Below are positions 7,531 through 16,920 of a stretch of DNA of 34,895 bases, in pieces. The notes under the pieces were generated by a model that saw nothing but the letters and a program-made list of their open reading frames with translations, did no database searches and was not told where the DNA came from. The stretch lies in NCBI GenBank assembly GCA_019308905.1, contig JAFDHF010000046.1, positions 1-34,895 on the forward strand. Direction: 5' to 3'. Positions within the stretch are counted from its first letter, which is position 1; every line of letters starts with the position of its first letter. A program made the position numbers and the translations under genes. Source of the stretch: Deltaproteobacteria bacterium (lineage in GTDB: Bacteria; Desulfobacterota; BSN033; WVXP01).

Positions 7531-9012
7531 GTGAAATCGAAAGACAAGGCACTGGCGGAACTGGAAAGGATAGTGGGTGAAGAGAATTTCTCCGCGGACG
7601 AGGTGGACCTCATACCGTATACCCGGGATTCGTACAGCGCATTGATGGGTAGAGATATCCCCATGCCCGATTGTGTGGTCCTGCCCGAGCATGCGGGCGA
7701 AGTCCAGTCCATCGTGGCGGTGGCCAATGAATACGGACTCCCGCTGTATCCCCGGAGCTTCGGCGTCAACATTGCCGGGGCAGCCATTCCCTACGGGGGC
7801 GGGATCGTCATTGATCTGAAACGAATGAACCGGATTCACGAAGTTAACCCCGAGACCATGACGGCGACCATTGAACCCGGTGTTACCTGGGGGGCGCTGA
7901 GAAAGGCGGCAAGGCCCAAGGGCCTTGATGCCATTGCCATCGGCGGTCCTTACTGCGTGGGGCCTGTGGGGAATTTTCTTTTCACCAACATTACCCATTA
8001 CGCGACGGTCTACTCGATGGATCGTGCCGTCACATTCGAAGCGGTCTTGCCCAATGGGGAAATCATCAGGACGGGATCCCAGGCGACCCGGATCGGTTCG
8101 GAGTTAAATCCCTACTTCCGGTACGCCTACGGGCCCGATGTCGCCGGCCTGTTCCGGGGGAGCATGGGAAACTACGGCATTATCACCAAGATGGTGATCA
8201 GGCTTCGTCCCATTGGAAAGATCGAGGAGTCCCTGATATACGGGTTTAATGACCTGGATTCAGCATTGCGGACCATGCAGAGCATCGAGCGCCTGGAGAT
8301 CACGCGGTCGAACGTGGTCTACAACAAGGATATGGCCATGCATGCAGCCTTGTCTCCCGAGGAGCAAAGAAGGCCTGAAGAGAGGAGGCGGGTTCTGGAT
8401 GCCTTGCCCCCCTACATCATGGTGCCCGGCATTAAGGGTGACGAAAGGCTCATCGGGATATACCGGGAGATCATGGGCGAGGAGGTTGCAGCCAAGAACG
8501 GAACACTGCTGGGCCTTGCCCCGGAGATCGCCGATCCCGTGATCACCCTGGCCGAGGGAGCCAGCAATGTATCCCTGAGGATGTATGCGCCGTTTTCCGG
8601 TTTTGGAGCGGCCATCGGCTGCCTGCCCGTGACCAAGGTGGTGAAGATGACGGACGAGGTCATTGAACTGGCCGAAAAATTCGATGTCAGGGATCCATTG
8701 AGCGGAGAACGGCAGTATCCCGAACTGGTGATCATTCCCTATGATCGCTGTTCCACGGTCTACGTGGAACAGGAATTGCTCTACGATCCGGCCGATCAAG
8801 AAGAAACCCGTAAGGTATTCGAGTGTATCCGAGAGGTATACCGGGTCATGGTGCTCAAATACGGCGCCGTGCATACCATTCCCAACAGGAGTTTCCTTGA
8901 TCGCGTGGCCCTTCCCAGCTATTCGAATCTCATCAGGGGGATCAAGAAGCTGGTAGACCCGAACGGGATTATGATGGCCCACGGCCCGTATTCATTCGAA
9001 CAGGGGGAATAG
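7531..9012 (+). CDS. FAD-linked oxidase, vanillyl-alcohol-oxidase/4-cresol-dehydrogenase type
   Basis: A 493-residue PCMH-fold flavoprotein that is a diverged relative of the 4309-5721 protein, not a close copy. In place of the PRGGG loop it has PRSFGVNIAGAA (74-85), like the P-x-S-x-G-x-N loop of the VAO/4-cresol dehydrogenase group. DLKRMNRI and a YGPDVAGLFRGSMGNYGIITKM-like stretch also fit. These enzymes hydroxylate or oxidise 4-alkylphenols and related compounds, but other members use different alcohols, so the substrate is open. GTG 7531 is the start, with GGAGG (7519-7523) seven bases upstream. The next gene is its Fe-S partner, repeating the pattern of the first pair. Confidence 0.82.
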   Translation: MKSKDKALAELERIVGEENFSADEVDLIPYTRDSYSALMGRDIPMPDCVVLPEHAGEVQSIVAVANEYGLPLYPRSFGVNIAGAAIPYGGGIVIDLKRMNRIHEVNPETMTATIEPGVTWGALRKAARPKGLDAIAIGGPYCVGPVGNFLFTNITHYATVYSMDRAVTFEAVLPNGEIIRTGSQATRIGSELNPYFRYAYGPDVAGLFRGSMGNYGIITKMVIRLRPIGKIEESLIYGFNDLDSALRTMQSIERLEITRSNVVYNKDMAMHAALSPEEQRRPEERRRVLDALPPYIMVPGIKGDERLIGIYREIMGEEVAAKNGTLLGLAPEIADPVITLAEGASNVSLRMYAPFSGFGAAIGCLPVTKVVKMTDEVIELAEKFDVRDPLSGERQYPELVIIPYDRCSTVYVEQELLYDPADQEETRKVFECIREVYRVMVLKYGAVHTIPNRSFLDRVALPSYSNLIRGIKKLVDPNGIMMAHGPYSFEQGE

Positions 9013-9045
9013 AGCCTCCTTTCCATCTTTGGAGGAGACACGATC

Positions 9046-10206
9046 ATGCTGAGAGACTATGTGGAAACAATTAACCATTGCCTGAAATGCGGTGCGTGCA
9101 AGACGGCCTTTGGCCCCTTTATGCCCATCTGCCCGTCTGGCCTCAAATTCGGTTTTGAGTCCCATTATGCCGTGGGAAGGATTGAAATCGCCAAGGCCGT
9201 CATCGACGGCAGACTGCAATTGAATGCCAACCTGATGAAACGCATCTATACCTGCACCGATTGTGGTGGATGCGATGAACAATGCGGGCCGAACATCGGT
9301 GTGTTTCCGATGAGGATTATTGAGGAAATCAAATACGAGGCCATCGAAAAGGGCTTGATTCCTCCCGAGGTGAGAGATTTTCTGAAAAACATCGGCCGGC
9401 ATGGAAACCCGTACCTGGAAACAGCGGAGAATCGAGCGAAATGGGCCGATGACCTGGGTGTCGAGACCTACTCCGATCAGGAGTTCCTTTTCTATGTGGG
9501 CTGTGTGGGATCCTACGACGAAAGGGGCAAGAGCATGGCCAGGGCCCTGGCAGGCCTGCTCTTGAAAGCCGGTGTCAGTTTCGGAATCCTGGGATCCGGG
9601 GAGGTCTGCGATGGGAATGAAGTGAACAAGGTCGGCGAGAAGGGGCTGTTTGAGTACCTTGCGAAAGAGAATATCCGGACTTTCCAGGAGAGGGGCGTCA
9701 AAAAGATCTTCACGCTATCCCCCCACAGTTTCAACGCCCTGAAAAATGATTACCCGCGCTTGGGGATGACGGCGGAGCCCCTTCACTACACACAGCTTTT
9801 GAGCCAACTTCTGGATTCCGGGGTCATCAGCCCGAAAAAAGAGATGGGAAAACGGGTCACGTTCCACGATCCCTGCTTCCTGGGGAGACACAACGGCGAC
9901 TATGAGTCTGCAAGGGCGGTACTGGGGGCAATTCCGGGACTTGAACTGATTGAGATGGAAATGAACCGGCACAACGCATTCTGCTGCGGCGGCGGAGGGG
10001 GGAATTTTTTTACGGACATGCTGGGAGGCGGGCCTCGAAGCCCTGCGCGCGTTCGAATCAGGCAGTCCCTGGAGACGGGCGCGGAAATGGTTGCGGTGGC
10101 CTGTCCCAACTGCGCCAGGATGCTGGATGATGCGGCAAACGCGGAAGGCGTGGAAGACAAGATTGTCGTAAAAGATATCGCTGAGATACTGGAAGAGGTC
10201 TGCTGA
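9046..10206 (+). CDS. Fe-S protein, GlcF/HdrD-like, paralogue of 5721-6935
   Basis: A 386-residue electron-transfer subunit. It has two full [4Fe-4S] motifs, C12-x2-C15-x2-C18-x10-C29-P and C70-x2-C73-x2-C76-x3-C80. The second CCG domain is complete: C277, C313-C314 and C353-x2-C356. The first CCG domain is degenerate: only C188 remains of the CC pair, and the C-P-x-C has become SPHS (225-228). Long identical stretches with the first paralogue (VGCVGSYDER, DPCFLGRHN, CCGGGGGNFFTD) show a duplication. ATG 9046 is preceded by GGAGGAG (about 9031-9037). It probably passes electrons between the VAO-type flavoprotein and a quinone, ETF or thiol system; the partner is not in the window. Confidence 0.87.
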   Translation: MLRDYVETINHCLKCGACKTAFGPFMPICPSGLKFGFESHYAVGRIEIAKAVIDGRLQLNANLMKRIYTCTDCGGCDEQCGPNIGVFPMRIIEEIKYEAIEKGLIPPEVRDFLKNIGRHGNPYLETAENRAKWADDLGVETYSDQEFLFYVGCVGSYDERGKSMARALAGLLLKAGVSFGILGSGEVCDGNEVNKVGEKGLFEYLAKENIRTFQERGVKKIFTLSPHSFNALKNDYPRLGMTAEPLHYTQLLSQLLDSGVISPKKEMGKRVTFHDPCFLGRHNGDYESARAVLGAIPGLELIEMEMNRHNAFCCGGGGGNFFTDMLGGGPRSPARVRIRQSLETGAEMVAVACPNCARMLDDAANAEGVEDKIVVKDIAEILEEVC

Positions 10207-10226
10207 TTGCAGGAAGGCGAAAGCAG

Positions 10227-11828
10227 ATGGTTATCGGCGATACACTCGAAAGAAACAGAAGATTCTATCCGGACCGGATGGCCGTCACGGATGGCAAACG
10301 GCGCATCAGTCACAAGGAGTTCACCGACAATGTGTTCCGGCTGATGAATGCCCTCCTAGATTTGAAGCTTGCCAGGGGCGATCGGGTGGCCTGTCTGCTG
10401 TCCAACGTGCCGGAGATCATGGAGCTCTATTTCGCGGTCCCCTTTTCCGGAATGATCATTGTACCCCTGAACTATCGGCTGTCTCCCCGGGAACTCCAGT
10501 TCCAGCTCGAGGACTCCGGCGCCCGGGTGCTCGTGGTGGAAGAGCAGTTTATTAGCAAGATCGAGCCGATTCGGGCGGAACTGAAGGGAATCAGGGAGTT
10601 CGTACTCGTGGGGCAGCCCAGGGGAGGATACTTCGACTATGAAGAGGTGCGGTCGGGTTACGCCCCGGATATTCCCAAGGGGATCGAGGTGCACGAAGAT
10701 GACGTGGCCTGCATCAACTATACAAGCGGAACGACCGGGAAGCCGAAGGGTGTCATGCTGACGCACCGGAATATGCTTTCTCAGGTATATGCCTATAAGG
10801 GTTTTTCCGGAAGGTGGGCCGGTGACGGTACCGACGTGATCATGGCCAGCTATCCCCTGTTCCACGTGGGCGTTATCGGCAACTTTGCAGGTCTGGTGAT
10901 GGGCATGCAGAATGTGATCGCCAATTTCGACCCCCGGACCATCTACACGGTTCTCGAGAAGGAAAGGGTGACGAAATGGTGTACGGCCCCCATCATGCTC
11001 GAGATGACCTTTTCCAACGGTCAGGACCCCTCCGATTATGATTTGTCTCACCTGCACTTTATTGCATCCGCCGGCCAACCCCAGAAGCTTTCCACGGTCA
11101 AGAAAGCCTTTGAGGTATTCCCGAATCCCGAACTGTATTTCACGGTGGGTCTGGGCCTTTCCGAAACCTTCTCATGGGTCAATTTTTCCCACATTAACCG
11201 GGGAAATCTCTCGAAGGTGGAGGCGCTCATGGAGACATCTCCCATCCGGACGGAACACATCCCGGCAGGCATGTGCGGTCCCCTACCCCATGTGGATCTT
11301 AGGATCGTCGACGAGGGGGGAGCGGATGTTGCCCCGGGTGTTGTGGGAGAGATTATCACGAAGGGTGACCATGTCATGAAAGGATACTGGAAAAAGCCCG
11401 ATGAAACGGCCGATGTCATCCGAGACGGGTGGCTCCACACCGGGGATCTGGGAATGCAGCATCCGGATGATCCGGCCTGCTGTTTTGTCGTGGGCAGAAA
11501 AAAGGAGATGATCGTGAGCGGAGCCGAGAACATCTACCCGGCAGAGGTTGAGCTGGCCATCCAGAAACACCCCGCTGTCAAATCGGTGGTGGCCTTCGGC
11601 GTGCCGGACAGGAAGTGGGGGGAGACCGTTAAGGCCGCCGTAATCCTCAAAGCGGGAGCCCGAGCCAGTGAAGAGGATATCATTGAATTTTGCAAGAAGT
11701 ATATTGCAAGCTACAAGAAACCCACTTCCATATATTTCGTAGAGGATTTCCCCCGAAATACGTTTGGGAAGGTCCTCAAAGGGGAACTGGTTCGTATGGT
11801 TGTGGAGGGAGAACTGAAGAGTGTTTAG
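10227..11828 (+). CDS. AMP-forming acyl-CoA synthetase/ligase
   Basis: A 533-residue class I adenylate-forming enzyme that activates a carboxylic acid with ATP and CoA. The P-loop YTSGTTGKPKG is at 165-175, the A5-like motif is in LGLSETFSW, GWLHTGDLG is the A7 motif, GRKKEMIVSGAENIYPAEVE is A8, and the catalytic lysine is in PRNTFGKVLKGEL near the C-terminus. There is no signal peptide or membrane helix. ATG 10227 follows an AGGAAGG sequence and lies 20 bp after the Fe-S gene, so it belongs to the same operon. The acyl pocket cannot be assigned, and a medium-chain or aromatic acid is possible. A second, distantly related ligase is at 20965-22620. Confidence 0.92.
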   Translation: MVIGDTLERNRRFYPDRMAVTDGKRRISHKEFTDNVFRLMNALLDLKLARGDRVACLLSNVPEIMELYFAVPFSGMIIVPLNYRLSPRELQFQLEDSGARVLVVEEQFISKIEPIRAELKGIREFVLVGQPRGGYFDYEEVRSGYAPDIPKGIEVHEDDVACINYTSGTTGKPKGVMLTHRNMLSQVYAYKGFSGRWAGDGTDVIMASYPLFHVGVIGNFAGLVMGMQNVIANFDPRTIYTVLEKERVTKWCTAPIMLEMTFSNGQDPSDYDLSHLHFIASAGQPQKLSTVKKAFEVFPNPELYFTVGLGLSETFSWVNFSHINRGNLSKVEALMETSPIRTEHIPAGMCGPLPHVDLRIVDEGGADVAPGVVGEIITKGDHVMKGYWKKPDETADVIRDGWLHTGDLGMQHPDDPACCFVVGRKKEMIVSGAENIYPAEVELAIQKHPAVKSVVAFGVPDRKWGETVKAAVILKAGARASEEDIIEFCKKYIASYKKPTSIYFVEDFPRNTFGKVLKGELVRMVVEGELKSV

Positions 11829-11915
11829 ATGCCACGGCAATGGAGAGGTTGCGGTCTCCGGAGGCGGGGCATGGGCGGAATCGAAACAGAGGATCGGGAA
11901 CAGGGAGAATCATCG

Positions 11916-13907
11916 GTGACGCTACCCAGGCTTTTCAGTCCCATACAGGTGGGAAGGATCGAGATTCGGAATCGCATTGCCATGGCCCCCATGGGGACCC
12001 TGGGAATGGTGAACCCCGACGGCAGCCTGAAATCCAGGGTCATCGATTACTACACCGAGCGGGCAAAAGGCGGGACGGGCCTGATTATCACGGGAATTAC
12101 TAAGGTAGAACGTAAGATCGTAAATATGCCAAAAGCGAATATTCCCTTTATTTCTTGGAACGATGCCTCCTCTTATGGGGAGCTTGCAGAGAGGGTACAT
12201 CATTTTGGAAGCAAGGTGTTTGTTCAGCTTACCGCGGGGTTCGGCAGGGTGTCCATTCCGGAACACATGGAGGGCGTTCCCGTCTCGGCATCAGCCATTC
12301 CGAACGTGTGGGATCCTTCTATCATATGCAGGGCTCTGGAAACCGCCGAGGTGGAGGAGATCGTCAAGGCCTTCGGGGACGCTGCCGAAATCGTGGCGCA
12401 TACGGGGTGTGACGGGGTAGAACTCCACGGGCACGAGGGCTATCTCCTGGACCAGTTCGCCACCGGGATATGGAACCAAAGAGAAGACAGATACGGCGGT
12501 CCGGCCCTTGAAAACAGGCTGCAGTTTGCCATTGAGATCATCCGGGAGATCAAGAGCCGGGTGGGAGAAGACTTCCCGGTCTGTTACCGTGTGGGCCTGC
12601 GGCACATGACGAAGGGCCTGAATCGGGGAGCGCTGCCAGGAGAGGAATTTGAGGAGGCTGGACGGGATCTGGAGGAGGGCCTGGAGCTGCTGAAGATTCT
12701 TGAGAACGCGGGCGTGGACCTGTTCCACGTGGACAAGGGGTGTTACGACAGTTGGTACTGGGCCCATCCTCCAGTCTATATGCCTTACGGGAATATGATC
12801 GACATGGCGCGGGAGGCCAAGAAGGTTGTCCAGGTGCCCGTCATCGGGGTCGGTCGCATGGACGATCCGGAACTGGCTATTCGAACCATCGAAGAAGGCA
12901 TGGCGGACATCATCGCCATCGGCAGGGGGCTCCTGGCCGATCCGTCGTGGCCGAACAAGGTGGCGGAAAAACGCTTCGCGGATATCCGGCCCTGCCTGGG
13001 CTGCCAATATGGGTGCATGTACCGGCTTCGACAGAAGAAGCCTCTTTCCTGTTCCATGAATCCGGCCTGCGGAAGGGAGAAGACCTACGGCATCGGCGCG
13101 GCGGATCGCAAGAAGAGAATCGTAATCATCGGCGGTGGTGTGGCCGGTATGGAAGCGGCCCGGGTGGCCGCCCTCAGAGGACATGAGGTCATCCTGTATG
13201 AAAAGTCGGAACGACTCGGGGGACACCTGCCCCTGATCGAAAAACTGTCCTTCAAGCATGGCCAGGAAAGGCTGCTCCGGTACTATCTTCAGCAGATGGA
13301 AAAGCTTCGCGTCCAAGTGAAATACGGTGTGGAGGTGAGCGGGACCATGATGGAAACGGAGGATTTCGATGCGCTTCTGGTGGCCACGGGCTCAAGGGCT
13401 GAGCTGCCGGAGTCTGTTGAGATCCGGAACCACGAGCACGTTTTGACCTGTGTTGATCTTTTGAAAGGAGAAAGGGACGTAGGGAACAAGATCGTTGTCA
13501 TCGGCGGCGGCCTGATGGGATGTGAAGTGGCCCTGTGGCTGAGAAACATGGGCAAGGAGGTTTGCGTTCTGGAAATACTGCCCGAGATTTTGGCAGACGG
13601 CGTCCAGGCGGCCAACCGCCAGATGCTCATGGACATGCTCGTCTTCAACCGGGTGGCCATCAGGACGAACGCCCGTGCGATGGAAATCATGAAGGACCGG
13701 GTTGTCTACCGGGATGAAAAAAGCGGCGACCGCGTCGAAGTGGAAGCGGAAGGCGTCATATTCGCTACAGGACTTCGGCCGGTCAATGCGTTGTACCGAT
13801 ACCTCTACCGGGAATATCCGAATGTCTACGCCATAGGCGATTGCGGGGGGGGCAGAAGGATCCATGACGCCATTTGGTCGGCGTATGGCTTGGTAAGGGA
13901 CCTGTGA
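11916..13907 (+). CDS. 2,4-dienoyl-CoA reductase-like FMN/FAD/[4Fe-4S] oxidoreductase
   Basis: A 663-residue three-domain flavoenzyme of the FadH/BaiCD/trimethylamine dehydrogenase type. An Oxidored-FMN TIM barrel comes first, with the HGHEGYLLDQF and DRYGG motifs. A [4Fe-4S] site follows at C360-x2-C363-x3-C367-x11-C379, the FadH spacing. Two Rossmann motifs come last, IGGGVAGME (about 403) and IGGGLMGCE (about 527), for FAD and NAD(P)H. It reduces a conjugated double bond of an enoyl or dienoyl CoA ester, or runs in reverse, and the substrate is unknown. I chose GTG 11916 because GGGAG is eight bases upstream and the protein then begins TLPRLFSP like its family. The frame is open back to ATG 11829, directly after the ligase stop. 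Confidence 0.88.
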   Translation: MTLPRLFSPIQVGRIEIRNRIAMAPMGTLGMVNPDGSLKSRVIDYYTERAKGGTGLIITGITKVERKIVNMPKANIPFISWNDASSYGELAERVHHFGSKVFVQLTAGFGRVSIPEHMEGVPVSASAIPNVWDPSIICRALETAEVEEIVKAFGDAAEIVAHTGCDGVELHGHEGYLLDQFATGIWNQREDRYGGPALENRLQFAIEIIREIKSRVGEDFPVCYRVGLRHMTKGLNRGALPGEEFEEAGRDLEEGLELLKILENAGVDLFHVDKGCYDSWYWAHPPVYMPYGNMIDMAREAKKVVQVPVIGVGRMDDPELAIRTIEEGMADIIAIGRGLLADPSWPNKVAEKRFADIRPCLGCQYGCMYRLRQKKPLSCSMNPACGREKTYGIGAADRKKRIVIIGGGVAGMEAARVAALRGHEVILYEKSERLGGHLPLIEKLSFKHGQERLLRYYLQQMEKLRVQVKYGVEVSGTMMETEDFDALLVATGSRAELPESVEIRNHEHVLTCVDLLKGERDVGNKIVVIGGGLMGCEVALWLRNMGKEVCVLEILPEILADGVQAANRQMLMDMLVFNRVAIRTNARAMEIMKDRVVYRDEKSGDRVEVEAEGVIFATGLRPVNALYRYLYREYPNVYAIGDCGGGRRIHDAIWSAYGLVRDL

Positions 13908-14047
13908 TCAAACGCACAGGAGACAGGGATGGAAGAAAGGGGGTGGAAAACCAGCGGAAGGCAAGCGGTTAAATCCCTCAGGAGGCTAGAGTTGAATTCA
14001 TGGAAGCAACTTGGAGGTGGGGGTCTGTCCCCGAAAGGAGGAGAGCT

Positions 14048-15061
14048 ATGATAAGAAAAGCTTTAGTCGTGTCGTTGTGCGTCTTTCTAATTGTCGCCTT
14101 TGGCCCAGTGACATCCGTGGCGGCCAAGACGGTGGTACTCAAGATGGCCATGTATCAGCCCGCAAAGCACGCCTTTGTCAAATTCTACCAGTCCATGCTC
14201 CCGAAAGTAAAGAAGATCACTGGGGGACGGGTAAAGGTCAAGCTGTTTCATTCTTCAACACTGTTGAAGAGCACGAACATGGATGAGGGCATCAACAAAG
14301 GGGTTGCTGATATGGGCCTTTCCTATCCTCCGATGGTGTCCGCCAGTATCCCGTTTATGGGATTGACGGATCTGCCGGGCATCTGGAGAGATACCAAGGG
14401 GTTCAACGATGCCTTTGATAACGGCGTGACCGACCTCTACGAACAGGCCTATCACGAAGGGGGCATGAAAAACATCAAGATCGTGGGACTTGCAAATATC
14501 GGTTTCTGGTACATCGCCACCACAAAGAAGCTCGTCAAGGTCCCTTCGGATCTTGCGGGGTTGAAAATTGCCGGGTGCGGAAGGATGCACGTGAAGTACA
14601 TCGATGCATGCGGGGGGAAAGGCGTTTATATCCCTATTGTTGAGCGCTATGAAGCCATGGAACGGGGCATCGTGGACGGAGGTACCGGTTTTACGAGCAA
14701 TTTTGTGAGCTGGAGATTCATGGAGCCCTGCAAGTATTTCCTGGACTTCGGTCACGGGCTCGGGCCCATGATGTTGATCATCAACAGCGACTCCCTGAAA
14801 AAGATTCCAGAAGACCTGCGGGCTTCTGTCCTGGGAATTCTCAAACTGATCGTCTTGTCCCACAGGGGTGTCATGGCAGCAGAAACCAGCTTCAACCATG
14901 ATGTGATCATGCCGCAGCATATGGAATATTACAGGCCGACGCCTGAAGAGGTCAAACTGTGGCGGGATGCCGGGAAACCCTTGGTGGAGGAATGGCTTTC
15001 CAAAACAGGGCCCCTCGGCAGGAAGGCCATGGACATTGTCGAGAAATACAACCAGCGCTAG
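14048..15061 (+). CDS. dctP: TRAP transporter substrate-binding protein (DctP family), copy 1
   Basis: A 337-residue periplasmic binding protein with a Sec signal peptide (residues 1-26, cut after SVAA) and the DctP fold. It captures an organic acid for the DctQM permease. ATG 14048 has AGGAGGAG directly upstream; the frame extends to 14000 without a ribosome binding site. At the position of the conserved carboxylate-binding Arg (family motif GLK-I/L-R) it has Ala (GLKIAGCGR, A175), with an Arg four residues later. It is closely related to copy 2 at 15289-16305, with a shared TDLPGIWRDTKGFNDAFDN run and the same WLSKTG...VEKYNQR ending. Having two binding proteins for one permease suggests two ligands or two expression levels. 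Confidence 0.88.
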   Translation: MIRKALVVSLCVFLIVAFGPVTSVAAKTVVLKMAMYQPAKHAFVKFYQSMLPKVKKITGGRVKVKLFHSSTLLKSTNMDEGINKGVADMGLSYPPMVSASIPFMGLTDLPGIWRDTKGFNDAFDNGVTDLYEQAYHEGGMKNIKIVGLANIGFWYIATTKKLVKVPSDLAGLKIAGCGRMHVKYIDACGGKGVYIPIVERYEAMERGIVDGGTGFTSNFVSWRFMEPCKYFLDFGHGLGPMMLIINSDSLKKIPEDLRASVLGILKLIVLSHRGVMAAETSFNHDVIMPQHMEYYRPTPEEVKLWRDAGKPLVEEWLSKTGPLGRKAMDIVEKYNQR

Positions 15062-15118
15062 TGTCCGGTAAGGCGCATATACCCCGGGGCGGACGGACAA
15101 GGAGAAGGAGCCGGTTCC

Positions 15119-15164
15119 AAAGGAAACAGCCTTTCTCAAGAAGTCACCCCTGGTTCAACAGGGG
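15119..15164 (+). other. Two hairpins between the dctP copies
   Basis: A small hairpin AAAGG/CCTTT lies at 15119-15134, and a perfect CCCCTG/CAGGGG hairpin with loop GTTCAA at 15147-15164. Neither has a U-tract. They lie in the 227-bp gap between the two binding-protein genes and could be mRNA-processing or attenuation structures that set the relative amounts of the two. This role is inference. Confidence 0.35.
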
Positions 15165-15288
15165 GCAACAGGAGGAAAAGGAATTTTCCCTCATACCCCA
15201 CAGGTATGATACCGGGACCCTGTCAACATGTAAAGAACTTAGAAAGCGTTTTAGTTAACACAAACATTTATACGAGGAGGAACGGGAT

Positions 15289-16305
15289 ATGAAAAAGCTC
15301 TTGTTGACTGCTCTCTGCGTATTGTTTCTACTGGTGGTTATGCCGCTGCATGGGGTTGCCGGCGGCGCGGTGACCCTGAAAATGGCTATGTATCAGCCTG
15401 CCAATCACGCGTTTGTGAGGTATTATACGGCCATGATGCCCATGGTGGAAAAGATCACCGGCGGCAAGATCAAGATCAAGATTTACCACTCGGCGACGCT
15501 CTTGCGGAGCACGGAAATGGACGTGGGGATCAACAAAGGGGTAGCGGATATCGGCTTTTCATATCCGCCGATGATGTCGGCCAGCATCCCCTTTCTGGGA
15601 TTGACGGATTTGCCGGGCATCTGGAGGGATACCAAGGGATTCAACGATGCCTTTGACAATGGGCTGACAGAGCTCTACGAGGAGGCCTATTACCAGGCTG
15701 GTCTCACGAATCTGAAGGTCATCGGCCTGACCAATATCGGCTTCTGGTATCCCTGCGCGAACACGAAGAAGGAAGTGCGCGTGCCTGCCGACATGAAGGG
15801 CCTGAAAATCAAGGGAATGGGTCGCATGCATGTAAAATACGTGGACGCTTGCGGCGGCACGGGCGTGAACGTCCCCATTGCCGAATGCTACGAGTCCATC
15901 GAGCGCGGCGTCATTGACGGGTGCACCGGTTTCACGAGCAACTTCGTGAGCTGGAAGTTGATGGAGCCCTGCAAGTATTTCGTGGACTTTGCCCCGGGAC
16001 TGGGCCCCATGATGCTCATCGTCAACAAGAAGTCTCTTGAAAGAAAGGTCCCGAAGGAATTGAGAGAACCGCTGTTGGAGATTCTGACCCTTTTGGTGAA
16101 GGCGCATCGGGGCGTCATGTTGGCGGACGATGCGTACAATCACGATATTGTCATGCCCCAACACATGAAGTACTACCGGCCCAACGCCGAAGAAAGGAAG
16201 GCCTGGATCGAAGCGGGTAGGCCGCTGGTCGAGGAGTGGCTTTCAAAAACCGGCGCGCTCGGCAAAAAGGCCATGGAAATCGTGGAAAAGTATAATCAAC
16301 GTTAA
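15289..16305 (+). CDS. dctP: TRAP transporter substrate-binding protein (DctP family), copy 2
   Basis: A 338-residue periplasmic binding protein with a signal peptide (about residues 1-24, MKKLLLTALCVLFLLVVMPL then HGVA). GAGGAGG precedes the ATG. It is the paralogue of the preceding gene, colinear over the whole length. The canonical Arg position is Lys here (GLKIKGMGR, K175). Several pocket-region residues differ from copy 1, for example NVPIAECYES against YIPIVERYEA near residues 193-203. It is followed at about 90 bp by dctQ, so this copy is the one nearest the permease genes. Confidence 0.88.
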   Translation: MKKLLLTALCVLFLLVVMPLHGVAGGAVTLKMAMYQPANHAFVRYYTAMMPMVEKITGGKIKIKIYHSATLLRSTEMDVGINKGVADIGFSYPPMMSASIPFLGLTDLPGIWRDTKGFNDAFDNGLTELYEEAYYQAGLTNLKVIGLTNIGFWYPCANTKKEVRVPADMKGLKIKGMGRMHVKYVDACGGTGVNVPIAECYESIERGVIDGCTGFTSNFVSWKLMEPCKYFVDFAPGLGPMMLIVNKKSLERKVPKELREPLLEILTLLVKAHRGVMLADDAYNHDIVMPQHMKYYRPNAEERKAWIEAGRPLVEEWLSKTGALGKKAMEIVEKYNQR

Positions 16306-16392
16306 GACGCGACCATGTCCGACCACAGGGTGAGCCACGCATTCGGAAGGTCCCGCGCTCACTCCGCATCCGGAACCGAAGGGAGAGGCGAT

Positions 16393-16920
16393 ATGTCGGG
16401 ATTTGCTAGAATTGCTGGAGGTATCGATAAGGTTAACAGTTTCCTCGGGCAGGTGGCGTATGTGCTTATTGCGCTGCAAGCGGGATTCGTGGTGGTGGCC
16501 ATATTCCGGCGCTACGTGTTGAATAATCCCTTCAAGGCGGCCACGGAGATCGGCCAGATCGCGATGGTATTTGTATCCATGCTGGGTGCTGCCTATGTGC
16601 TGAAGATCGGAGGGCACATCCACGTGGAGGTCTTCGTAGTCAGGCTCAAGCCCAGGATTCGGGACTTCATCATGGGTCTGAACTACATCGTGTTCGGCAT
16701 TCCCTATTGCGCGGCCATCACCTACTACTGCTTCTTATTTGTTCAGTCGTCCTACACAATCAAGGAGCATTCCCAGGGGGCTTTCATCCTCCTATGGCCC
16801 ATCAAGAGCGTGTGTGTCCTTGGCTTTATTCTTCTGGGATTGCAGTTCCTGATTTCAGGCGTTCGCCTTATTCAGCTGTCCCTGGGGGCCAGTTGCACGC
16901 AAGGAGTGTCCCATGCTTGA
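16393..16920 (+). CDS. dctQ: TRAP transporter small permease subunit (DctQ)
   Basis: A 175-residue inner-membrane protein with four hydrophobic helices (about 19-40, 52-75, 94-118 and 131-156), as expected for DctQ. The conserved E in ATEIGQIAMVF and the GGHIHVEVF loop after helix 2 fit the family. ATG 16393 is chosen because GGGAG (16381-16385) lies seven bases upstream; the frame is open to 16315 but that extension is charged and has no ribosome binding site. Its end overlaps dctM by eight bases, indicating coupled translation of the two membrane subunits. Confidence 0.88.
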   Translation: MSGFARIAGGIDKVNSFLGQVAYVLIALQAGFVVVAIFRRYVLNNPFKAATEIGQIAMVFVSMLGAAYVLKIGGHIHVEVFVVRLKPRIRDFIMGLNYIVFGIPYCAAITYYCFLFVQSSYTIKEHSQGAFILLWPIKSVCVLGFILLGLQFLISGVRLIQLSLGASCTQGVSHA

